Source: an uncultured Croceitalea sp.
Lineage (GTDB): Bacteria; Bacteroidota; Bacteroidia; Flavobacteriales; Flavobacteriaceae
DNA: 43,087 nt
NCBI GenBank assembly: GCA_937926215.1
Contig: CALEYA010000163.1
Span: forward strand, 1 to 43,087
Direction: 5' to 3'
Of the stretch, positions 33,562 to 40,782 are shown one piece after another; positions within the stretch are counted from its first letter, which is position 1, and each line of letters starts with the position of its first letter. The notes below the pieces were generated by a model. That model was not told the DNA's origin. It saw only the letters and a program-made list of their open reading frames with translations, and searched no databases. The translations under genes were made by a program, and so were the position numbers.

Positions 33562-34319
33562 GAAAGATGACCATTGTGTTGCTAGCGTTAACCATAGTGG
33601 GTGTAGGCTGTAAGCAAAAAGAAACTAAAGAAACCACGACAGAAGCGGAGGTGGAAATGGAAACTAAAGAGGAGATGGAAGATAACGAATGGATCACCCT
33701 TTTTGATGGGACTTCTTTTGACGGTTGGCACGTATACCCGGGAAAAGAGGTGCCGGATGCTTGGCAATTGGAAGACGGTGCCATGATATTGCGGACCACG
33801 GAATACCGTCCAGATGGCAATCGCTTTAATATGGTAACCGACAGGGAGTTTGAAAGTTTTGAACTTTCCCTGGAATGGATGGTTACCAAAGGGGCCAATA
33901 GTGGTATTATGTGGGCCGTTATCGAGGACGAAAAATATCCTGAACCTTACTATAGCGGTCCAGAAATCCAAGTATTGGACAATATCAACCACCCGGATGC
34001 CAAAAACGGGACGTCGCACCAAGCAGGAGCCTTATACGATATGGTTTCGCCAGCAAAAGATGTGGTAAAACCTTTGGGGGAATGGAACAGCTATACCATC
34101 ACCATCAACCATAAAACCAACCAAGGTAGCGTTGTGCTTAATGGCGAAAAAATTGTGGAATTCCCAGTGAATGGGGACGCTTGGGATGCCATGGTGGCGG
34201 ATTCCAAGTTTGCCACATGGGAAGCTTTTGGAAAATCAAGAACAGGGAGGATAGCCTTACAAGACCATGGAGAGGCAATCCCAATTGGCTATCGTAACAT
34301 TAAGATAAAGGAATTATAA
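33558..34319 (+). CDS. DUF1080 (3-keto-disaccharide hydrolase) lipoprotein 1
   Basis: A 253-residue lipoprotein. The signal MTIVLLALTIVGVGC has the lipobox Cys at residue 18, followed by an acidic Glu/Thr linker. The concanavalin-like DUF1080 domain starts near residue 50 (WITLFDGTSFDGWHVYPG) and includes SFELSLEWMVTKGANSGIMWAV and the end GRIALQDHGEAIPIGYRNIKIKEL, which are family landmarks. Some members cleave 3-keto-glycosides, hence the domain name. The enzyme would act in the periplasm or at the surface on products of the GMC dehydrogenases. It overlaps the upstream isomerase and is one base from the next DUF1080 gene. Confidence 0.9.
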   Translation: MRKMTIVLLALTIVGVGCKQKETKETTTEAEVEMETKEEMEDNEWITLFDGTSFDGWHVYPGKEVPDAWQLEDGAMILRTTEYRPDGNRFNMVTDREFESFELSLEWMVTKGANSGIMWAVIEDEKYPEPYYSGPEIQVLDNINHPDAKNGTSHQAGALYDMVSPAKDVVKPLGEWNSYTITINHKTNQGSVVLNGEKIVEFPVNGDAWDAMVADSKFATWEAFGKSRTGRIALQDHGEAIPIGYRNIKIKEL

Positions 34320-34320
34320 G

Positions 34321-35115
34321 ATGAAGTATACATCAATAACAGTGGCCGTATTAATGGCAGTACAGCTTTCTTGTCAAGAAAAAGTGCAAGAAGAAACCAA
34401 AACCGAAGCTCAGAGCAAGGTAGCCCAAAGCAAGGAAGAACCCACAAAACCAGAGGAAACCGAAGTGTATGAACCGGTACCTCCAACAGTTACGGTAGAT
34501 ACCAAGGGCGTTCCAAGCGATGCCATTGTCCTGTTTGATGGTAGTAATTTTGATGAATGGACCAGTTCCGTGGATAGTACCGCAGTGCAATGGCACTTGA
34601 ACGATGATGGTAGTATGACCGTTAAGGACAAAGTTGGGGATATCCAAACCAAAAGAAATTTTGGGAGCATACAGCTGCATTTGGAATGGAAATCACCCGC
34701 GGAAATCCTTAGGGATGGCCAGAATAGGGCCAATAGTGGGGTTTTTATCCAACAGCGTTATGAGGTGCAGGTTTTGGACAATAATGACAACCCTACCTAT
34801 ACCAATGGTCAGGTGGGTTCCGTTTACAAGCAGTCCATTCCCTTGGCCATGGCTTCGGTTCCTACCGGGGAGTGGAATACCTATGACATCATTTTTCATG
34901 CCCCCGAATTTGATGGGGAAAAATTAAGCGAGCCCGCCTATGTTACGGTTTTGCATAACGGGGTATTGATACAAGATCATTTTGAAATTGAAGGCACCAT
35001 AAAATTTATAGGTTGGCCTAAGTATGAAGCGCATGGCAAAGCACCGTTAAAGTTACAAGACCATGGGGATAACAGTAGAGTGAGTTATCGGAATATTTGG
35101 GTGAGGGAATTATAA
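34321..35115 (+). CDS. DUF1080 (3-keto-disaccharide hydrolase) lipoprotein 2
   Basis: A 264-residue lipoprotein with signal ITVAVLMAVQLSC and a long Glu/Lys/Thr linker of about 40 residues. The DUF1080 domain (about 60-264) shows IVLFDGSNFDEW, FGSIQLHLEWKSP, NSGVFIQQRYEVQVLDN, and the closing LKLQDHGDNSRVSYRNIWVREL. It is clearly distinct from lipoprotein 1, so the pair is not a recent duplication and may cover different linkages or substrates. It is the last gene of the three-gene operon. Confidence 0.9.
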   Translation: MKYTSITVAVLMAVQLSCQEKVQEETKTEAQSKVAQSKEEPTKPEETEVYEPVPPTVTVDTKGVPSDAIVLFDGSNFDEWTSSVDSTAVQWHLNDDGSMTVKDKVGDIQTKRNFGSIQLHLEWKSPAEILRDGQNRANSGVFIQQRYEVQVLDNNDNPTYTNGQVGSVYKQSIPLAMASVPTGEWNTYDIIFHAPEFDGEKLSEPAYVTVLHNGVLIQDHFEIEGTIKFIGWPKYEAHGKAPLKLQDHGDNSRVSYRNIWVREL

Positions 35116-35398
35116 TGAGTCTCTAGGGTTTATGATAGTCCGTACCCGTTAAAATGACCTAATTTTTCGTCACCCAGAACTCGATTCAGGGTCACACGCA
35201 TGGATTATGAATGGAAATAGCGTATGGGATGCTGAAGCAAGTCCAGCATGATGGAATCCTTAAAGGATTAGTATTTCAAAAAAGCAACTATTCAAAATAC
35301 CTTAGAAAGGTATAATGGTCATTGTGCTTGTAGCATTTAGAAAAAATGAAGAGGCCAATTCAGAGCTCTATATTAGAACAAACCAGAAACCTTTTAAA
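35116..35398. repeat. Intergenic region with REP-like inverted-repeat pair
   Basis: Two degenerate hairpins occur in one block. ACCCAGAA-ctcga-TTCAGGGT lies at 35172-35192 (one A-A mismatch) and ATGCTG..CAGCAT at 35229-35249. They resemble the dispersed 'CCCTGAAxxxxxTTCAGGG ... GCTGAAxxxxxTTCAGC' intergenic repeat I know from flavobacterial genomes, here decayed. Only one copy is in this window, so dispersion cannot be shown. The rest of the gap holds no recognisable gene. Confidence 0.45.
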
Positions 35399-35427
35399 CT
35401 GGAAATCTTTGATTTGCCCTACCTTTG
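35399..35427 (+). promoter_or_regulatory. Promoter for the yicC-gmk operon
   Basis: TACCTTTG at 35420-35427 is an exact TAnnTTTG match. A weak -33 element (CTGG, 35399-35402) is 17 bases upstream. The predicted start is about 13 bases before the yicC ATG. Confidence 0.6.
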
Positions 35428-35446
35428 CCAAAATCGTCCATAGCAT

Positions 35447-36304
35447 ATGATTCAGTCCATGACCGGGTACGGCAAGCATGTAGTGCAGTTGCCGTCTAAG
35501 AAAATTACGATAGAGTTAAAATCGCTCAACAGTAAAAACCTGGATATTAATGCACGTATTCCACAAGCCTTTCGGGAAAAAGAACTACCACTACGCAAGA
35601 AAATTGCGGATTCCCTTACTAGGGGAAAAGTAGATTTTGGACTGTATGTTGAAATTACCGGAGCGGAAACTACGGCAGAAATCAATTCCGCAATCGTAAA
35701 GCAGTATATGGAGCAGCTAAGGCAATTGGCCGATGGCGATGATACCAAACTTTTGGAAATGGCCCTTCGGATGCCGGATACCCTTAAAACGGATAAGGAC
35801 GATATAGATCCCGAAGAATTCAAAACCATTGAAGAAGCCCTGCAAGAGGCATTAATGGCTATCAATACCTTTCGGTCGGAAGAGGGGAAAGTGCTTGAAG
35901 CCGATTTTTTAGAGCGTTTAAAAACTTTAGAAGGACTTTTGGATGCCGTCAAAAAAATGGATGCCGATCGCTTGGGCACCATCCGTGAGCGATTGGAAAA
36001 AGCCTTAGCCGATTTAGCGGTCGAAATTGATGCCAACAGGTTTGAGCAAGAATTGATCTATTATTTGGAGAAATACGACATTACCGAAGAGAAGGTACGT
36101 TTGGCAAACCATTTAAAGTACTTTACGGAAACGTTGAACTCTTCGGAATCCAACGGAAAAAAATTAGGGTTCATATCGCAGGAAATAGGTCGGGAAATCA
36201 ATACCATTGGTTCCAAAGCTAATTATGCGCCCATGCAACAGTTGGTGGTACAGATGAAGGACGAGTTGGAAAAAATAAAGGAACAAATGCTTAATGTGCT
36301 ATGA
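35447..36304 (+). CDS. YicC/YloC family endoribonuclease-like protein
   Basis: A 285-residue YicC-family protein. The start MIQSMTGYGK, the NSKNLDINARIP segment, and the C-terminal EKYDITEEKVRLANHLKYF and SKANYAPMQQLVVQMKDELEKIKEQ are diagnostic. YicC-family members have been described as RNases that act on small RNAs and form hexamers. It overlaps gmk by 4 bases (ATGA); the yicC-gmk order is conserved in many bacteria, so both are made from one transcript starting at the promoter around 35420. Confidence 0.93.
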   Translation: MIQSMTGYGKHVVQLPSKKITIELKSLNSKNLDINARIPQAFREKELPLRKKIADSLTRGKVDFGLYVEITGAETTAEINSAIVKQYMEQLRQLADGDDTKLLEMALRMPDTLKTDKDDIDPEEFKTIEEALQEALMAINTFRSEEGKVLEADFLERLKTLEGLLDAVKKMDADRLGTIRERLEKALADLAVEIDANRFEQELIYYLEKYDITEEKVRLANHLKYFTETLNSSESNGKKLGFISQEIGREINTIGSKANYAPMQQLVVQMKDELEKIKEQMLNVL

Positions 36305-36885
36305 CCAAAGGAGGTAAGCTCATCATATTCTCAGCGCCATCCGGTAGCGGAAAGACCACCATTGTTAGACATCTATTGGAACAAGAGGACCTTAACCTCG
36401 CTTTTTCCGTTTCGGCAACATCCAGACCAAAACGGGGTAAGGAAAAGCATGGAGAGCACTATTATTTTTTAAGCGTTCCGGAATTTAAGGACCATATTAA
36501 GAACGATGATTTTCTGGAGTGGGAAGAAGTATACAGGGACAGTTTTTACGGCACTTTAAAAAGTGAGGTGGAACGGCTTTGGGCCGAAGGTAAAAACGTC
36601 ATTTTTGATATTGACGTGGTCGGCGGACTTCGCATCAAAAAGAAATTCCCAGAACAGACCCTTGCCGTTTTCGTAAAACCCCCAAGTGTGGACGAGCTAA
36701 AAATTCGACTTAAAAAACGAAGTACGGAGAGCGAGGATAAAATTAATATGCGGGTCGCCAAAGCATCGGTAGAACTGGCCACGGCCCCGCAGTTTGATAA
36801 GATTATCAAAAACTATGATCTGGATGTTGCCCTAGCCGAAGCCTATCAAATGGTAGCGGAGTATGTTGGGGTTACCGATGAATAG
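36301..36885 (+). CDS. gmk: Guanylate kinase
   Basis: A 194-residue cytosolic kinase phosphorylating GMP to GDP with ATP. The P-loop is FSAPSGSGKTTIVRHLL (residues ~9-25). The GMP-binding segment is SATSRPKRGKEKHGEHYYFLS, with the family's serine/arginine/tyrosine contacts, and the lid includes LKKRSTESEDKINMRV. Length and domains are standard. It is co-translated with yicC through a 4-base overlap. The next gene is not the usual nadD but a six-helix membrane protein inserted in between. Confidence 0.96.
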   Translation: MTKGGKLIIFSAPSGSGKTTIVRHLLEQEDLNLAFSVSATSRPKRGKEKHGEHYYFLSVPEFKDHIKNDDFLEWEEVYRDSFYGTLKSEVERLWAEGKNVIFDIDVVGGLRIKKKFPEQTLAVFVKPPSVDELKIRLKKRSTESEDKINMRVAKASVELATAPQFDKIIKNYDLDVALAEAYQMVAEYVGVTDE

Positions 36886-36926
36886 GATAATGTATAATTC
36901 CCCAAGACAAGCATAATATCAAAGTT

Positions 36927-37505
36927 ATGAGATTGAAAATTTGCATAATAATTGGGTTGTTTTTTTTGGTTCTAAACCAAGCCCTTCTGTTGAAGGGGAA
37001 TAGTTTTATTCAAACGCAAGAACCAATAGACTATGCGCATTGGCTTTTGTTTCTAGGGGTTTTGCTTATGTTGGCAATGAATATTGTCTTTTCAGGTAAC
37101 AGTTTTACTAGTATTGCGAGCATTCTTACTTCCTTGGGTGTGATTGCCCTAATTGGTCAAGCGACTATAGACTTTTTGTGGTGGAGTTACGGTACGGACT
37201 ATGAAGGAATGAATCAACTTGTGAATCAAATCATGGAGCAGCCATCTATCCGTATCCCATTTGTAACAGTAGGACCAGCTTTGTTCTATCTTGGGATAGC
37301 TTTGCACGTTGGAAAATTTATTAGGAAGCATGCTATTTGGTCATTAATTGCGATTACGGGCGTAATTAGTATTGGCATAGGTTCATTGGTATACGACAAC
37401 CGAAATATTATTTTTCTAGGACACATCGTTCTTATGGTTGGCGTTGTAGTACTGATATTTACAATTCAAAGTAATAACGCAATAAAAGAAGGTAATTCGT
37501 TATAA
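36927..37505 (+). CDS. Six-transmembrane protein of unknown function
   Basis: A 192-residue membrane protein, not recognised. Hydrophobic segments lie at about 5-22, 40-57, 62-85, 113-130, 138-156 and 162-182, with short loops and the only longer loop (WWSYGTDYEGMNQLVNQIMEQPS) after helix 3. It is markedly A+T-richer than the flanking gmk and nadD. It sits between two genes (gmk and nadD) that are often adjacent in flavobacteria, suggesting insertion or a lineage-specific gene. Spacing to both neighbours is about 40 bases. Confidence 0.75.
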   Translation: MRLKICIIIGLFFLVLNQALLLKGNSFIQTQEPIDYAHWLLFLGVLLMLAMNIVFSGNSFTSIASILTSLGVIALIGQATIDFLWWSYGTDYEGMNQLVNQIMEQPSIRIPFVTVGPALFYLGIALHVGKFIRKHAIWSLIAITGVISIGIGSLVYDNRNIIFLGHIVLMVGVVVLIFTIQSNNAIKEGNSL

Positions 37506-37543
37506 CCATATCTTTTATTGAAGTCTGGGCTTAAACCCGAAGT

Positions 37544-38131
37544 ATGAAGCAAATAGGACTATTTTTTGGAACTTTTAACCCTATTCATATTGGGCATTTG
37601 GCCATTGCCAACCATATGGTTGAATTCTCCAGTTTGGATGAGGTTTGGTTCGTGATAACGCCCCAAAGCCCTTTTAAACAGAAAAAGACCTTGCTGGATA
37701 ACCACCATAGGTATCAAATGGTTTTGGAAGCTACTGAAACCTATCCAAAACTAAAACCTAGCAAGATAGAATTCGATTTGCCTCAACCCAATTATACTAT
37801 CGACACTTTGGTACATCTGGAAGAAACCCACAAGAGCGAGGGTCACCATTTCTCTTTGATCATGGGAGAGGACAATTTAAAAGGGTTTCACAAGTGGAAA
37901 AACTATGAAACCATACTGGAACATTATTCGCTTTATGTATACCCCAGGTTAAGCGATGGGGAAGTGGACCATCAATTTAAGGACCATCCAAAAATACATA
38001 GGGTCGATGCCCCAATTATGGAAATATCGTCCACTTTTATTAGAAAACAACATGGCCTGGGGAAAAACATCAAACCACTCTTGCCTAAGGAAGTTTGGAC
38101 CTATATGGATGAGATGAATTTTTATAGGTAA
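37544..38131 (+). CDS. nadD: Nicotinate-nucleotide adenylyltransferase
   Basis: A 195-residue nucleotidyltransferase making nicotinate adenine dinucleotide in NAD synthesis. The N-terminal GLFFGTFNPIHIGHLAIA carries the (H/T)xGH ATP-binding motif. The C-terminal ISSTFIRKQ is the second signature. The central VWFVITPQSPFKQKKTLLD and IMGEDNLKGFHKWKNYETIL segments are typical of NadD. Its end is 4 bases from the end of the convergent GDYXXLXY gene. Confidence 0.95.
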   Translation: MKQIGLFFGTFNPIHIGHLAIANHMVEFSSLDEVWFVITPQSPFKQKKTLLDNHHRYQMVLEATETYPKLKPSKIEFDLPQPNYTIDTLVHLEETHKSEGHHFSLIMGEDNLKGFHKWKNYETILEHYSLYVYPRLSDGEVDHQFKDHPKIHRVDAPIMEISSTFIRKQHGLGKNIKPLLPKEVWTYMDEMNFYR

Positions 38132-38135
38132 ATCG

Positions 38136-38696
38136 TTATTCCTTGTTTTGAAATTGGTCTACAAATTGTTGGATAGGAATATCATCAATAAAAACATTAT
38201 CCAAAACAGCGGTTCTATCCTTGACGTACACCAATCCATAACAGATTTTTGTAGTATCAAGCTGCGTTTCCCTAACGGATACTTCAGCATCATAGGCTTT
38301 GTGTTCGTTCATATAAAAACGATTGAACGGTAGCCTAAAATGTACTGTTTTTCCATAATTATAATTGCTTTCTGCCTCAACAAAATCTTGGTCGATATCC
38401 AATTGGGTTTTACTTACGGCTGTTGCTTTTGCAAATCCTGCTTCATCCATCCCTAGATATACAAAAACGGGACCCCTATACTCCTCCCAATCTTCTGTTG
38501 TTTCAAAAGAGTTTAGTTCATAGTTCAGGGTAATGTATTTGCCCCGGAACGGGTCCGTTGGGTCAATAGGTCGCGTTTTAAATTTATAAGCCGTTCCTTC
38601 TTGGATGGTATCCTCTTGTTGGAATATCATTCGTGCAGGAACGGAAAGTTGTACCGCAAAAAGGAGAAAAAGTAAAATCAGTATAAGTTTACGCAT
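38136..38696 (-). CDS. GDYXXLXY-domain membrane-anchored protein
   Basis: A 186-residue protein with an N-terminal membrane anchor (RKLILILLFLLFAVQLSVPA). It has the GDYXXLXY-family pattern, here DPTDPFRGKYITLNYEL, so the motif is RGKYITLNY rather than GDY. The C-terminal part has VRETQLDTTKICYGLVYVKD. The start chosen is the ATG inside the upstream gene's stop region (GATGCGTAA), giving an 8-base overlap with the DUF2157 gene. A longer frame to 38831 would only read through DUF2157 out of frame. These two proteins are encoded together in many bacteria; function is unknown. Confidence 0.88.
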   Translation of the reverse strand: MRKLILILLFLLFAVQLSVPARMIFQQEDTIQEGTAYKFKTRPIDPTDPFRGKYITLNYELNSFETTEDWEEYRGPVFVYLGMDEAGFAKATAVSKTQLDIDQDFVEAESNYNYGKTVHFRLPFNRFYMNEHKAYDAEVSVRETQLDTTKICYGLVYVKDRTAVLDNVFIDDIPIQQFVDQFQNKE

Positions 38697-39987
38697 CGGT
38701 TTCAGTTTTTGGGTTGATCGATAAAGCAGTAGAACGTTGCTTTTTAAGCAATAGGTAATTCGCAAAGAAAAAACCGGCACCCACTGCGATAAAAAGAATG
38801 CCGCGGAAGATAAAATCCAAATCCGTATCAAAAAACCGACATACGATCAATACGGTAATGATCAGTAGCCCATAATTGAGTATGGCGTAACTTGACTTAT
38901 CAATGCCGATTTTAATACCAAAAAGACCCAATGCCGCTACAAGTATATTGGTAAGGACGATGTTATGCACATACCCCAGACTTTTGGTCAAATACAACAG
39001 TCCTACGATAAGAAATGCATATTGAAATAGGTTGAAGCTTTTAAGCAGCTTTTTTTGGTATAAATAGGCTAAAACGATTATTGCTGCGAGAAAGAGAATG
39101 CCAGCAAACGCGGTATCTATAGGTGCAAACGGATCTTGAAAGGCATCTTCCCAAAACCATTTGAAGGTGAGGATCATAAGAATGCTTATGGTGCCTAAAG
39201 ACCCCATAACGGTGTACCCATTCCTTCGTAGTTTTTGATTTTTAAATACAGGAAGTTGTCCTAGATTGTAAAACAATCCAAACAGGCCCAGGTACATTAA
39301 GAATCCCATGGACTGGCCATTGGTAAACGTTCCTAAGACAATGATGGGGCTTAATGGAAGCAACCAATTGAGCACCCCGGAAATATTGCTTTCCACCTCT
39401 TGTTTTTGTAAGCGGACGTAATACGGAATTCCCCAAGCAAATAACAACAAGTACCACCATGGTATAGGCCCCCGATAGGTGTAGCCAAGAGCAGCAGCAT
39501 ACCACGTAATCAATACCAGATGAAGCATCATGGCCATATTGGAGCGCAACAGGTACATTAACGGCGCCGTAATCGCAATCCAAACCAATAGAAAGTCGCT
39601 TAGATTACCGGGAATATTATAAATCTGGCTCACCAAAGAAATGGTGGCCCCTACGGACAATATCAAAAAAGTGGCCGATGGTTCCACCCAAGCGGAGCCC
39701 TTCTTTTTAATAAAACTATAGCTAACAGCCATCTGGCCGATGATTAAAGGCAAAAAAGCAAAAATGGTCTTGATATTTTTTGGCATGGTATCCCAGTTAT
39801 GGGCAATAATCAAGATGATCCCCAGACCACTTAGAAGTGCGCCCAATACCCCAAAAATGGTAAACAACCTATTTGGTTTTGCCTCGTCTTTGGTCTGATA
39901 ATAGGCCGTAATCTTTTGGACGGTGTCTTGGGTAATGATATCCGCTTCCAAGAGTTCGGCAAGCTCGTTCTTTATTTTGGAATTCAT
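38689..39987 (-). CDS. DUF2157 multi-pass membrane protein
   Basis: A 432-residue protein. The N-terminal soluble segment (ELAELLEADIITQDTVQKITAYYQ) and the first transmembrane segments (RLFTIFGVLGALLSGLGIILIIAHNWDTMP) are the DUF2157 signature. About twelve further hydrophobic segments follow. It overlaps by 8 bases the GDYXXLXY gene behind it, so the two are translationally coupled. Function unknown; an envelope role is inferred from location only. Confidence 0.88.
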   Translation of the reverse strand: MNSKIKNELAELLEADIITQDTVQKITAYYQTKDEAKPNRLFTIFGVLGALLSGLGIILIIAHNWDTMPKNIKTIFAFLPLIIGQMAVSYSFIKKKGSAWVEPSATFLILSVGATISLVSQIYNIPGNLSDFLLVWIAITAPLMYLLRSNMAMMLHLVLITWYAAALGYTYRGPIPWWYLLLFAWGIPYYVRLQKQEVESNISGVLNWLLPLSPIIVLGTFTNGQSMGFLMYLGLFGLFYNLGQLPVFKNQKLRRNGYTVMGSLGTISILMILTFKWFWEDAFQDPFAPIDTAFAGILFLAAIIVLAYLYQKKLLKSFNLFQYAFLIVGLLYLTKSLGYVHNIVLTNILVAALGLFGIKIGIDKSSYAILNYGLLIITVLIVCRFFDTDLDFIFRGILFIAVGAGFFFANYLLLKKQRSTALSINPKTETDA

Positions 39988-40084
39988 AGGACTGCTTTAA
40001 AGGGTAACGTATAGTTTAAATGGGTAATTGTCTTTAAGTGTTAATGCATAAAGTTAAGGACTGTCCAGATAGCTACAACTGTAA

Positions 40085-40139
40085 GGACTTGCCTGACCGG
40101 CTGGCAGAGCTCGTTTTTTAGGGGCCCAAGGCCTGCCCC
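40085..40139. repeat. Degenerate palindromic element in the intergenic gap
   Basis: TGCC..CCGG..GGCA (40090-40106) is followed by a T-run (40113-40118) and a GGGGC / GCCCC hairpin (40121-40139). It resembles the GC-rich palindromic repeats scattered between flavobacterial genes. The T-run comes before the second hairpin, so it could be a weak plus-strand terminator for the first. Only one copy is in this window. Confidence 0.35.
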
Positions 40140-40153
40140 ATGAAGTTTACGCC

Positions 40154-40627
40154 CTAGGCTTCATCTTCCATTTGCTGTAGATATTGCAGGTCCCTAGTAT
40201 TTTTTTGGACCGCAATTGCTGCGAACATACTAAGCAAGTAAGACATGCCATAGAATCCCTTTTCACTTAGCTCCAGATCCGCGTTCCAAAGCCCGATGAC
40301 CAATAAAACCAAAGAAGCTATTGTGGTAAACCAACTTATACCATAGTAGGCGTCGGTTACTGGCAATCCTTGTTGTCTGTCCCTTACGCTTTTTTGAACG
40401 GAGACCACAGAGAAAAGCCCAAAGAGCAGCAATGTAAAGTAATATCCTTTTTCATTGAGCCACATACTAGCATTCCAAAGTCCTATGCAGTACGATATCA
40501 TTCCAACAAAAAGTGCAAACCAAGAAGCGGATATAAAAGCCGGGGTTGGACGTAATTCCCCATGCTGCTTCTTTTGGGTTTTCTGAAATGGAACCTTTTC
40601 TTTTTCAACAGATGTTAGATTTTCCAT
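40154..40627 (-). CDS. YiaA/YiaB-like four-helix membrane protein
   Basis: A 157-residue inner-membrane protein made of two tandem YiaAB modules. Module 1 (about 30-80) is ASWFALFVGMISYCIGLWNASMWLNEKGYYF; module 2 (about 97-150) is ISWFTTIASLVLLVIGLWNADLELSEKGFYG. The repeated GLWNA..L.EKG(Y/F) motif shows internal duplication. Each module has two membrane helices and ends with VQK(S/N)xRD. Function unknown. It is probably monocistronic. Confidence 0.88.
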   Translation of the reverse strand: MENLTSVEKEKVPFQKTQKKQHGELRPTPAFISASWFALFVGMISYCIGLWNASMWLNEKGYYFTLLLFGLFSVVSVQKSVRDRQQGLPVTDAYYGISWFTTIASLVLLVIGLWNADLELSEKGFYGMSYLLSMFAAIAVQKNTRDLQYLQQMEDEA

Positions 40628-40782
40628 AATTGAACTTTTAAAATGAATTAAGGGGCAAATATGGTTTTGTTCCCAGCTCCAAACAATGTATTTTTATCAA
40701 ATTACTTATGATTAAATGATACAATAATATTACATAAAATATTGATATACAGTAAAATGAATACTTATAATCTTATGATTAA

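Noticed and set aside
38697-38831. N-terminal extension of the GDYXXLXY protein
   Set aside because: It lies wholly within the upstream DUF2157 gene in another frame and disrupts the clear membrane anchor start at 38696.
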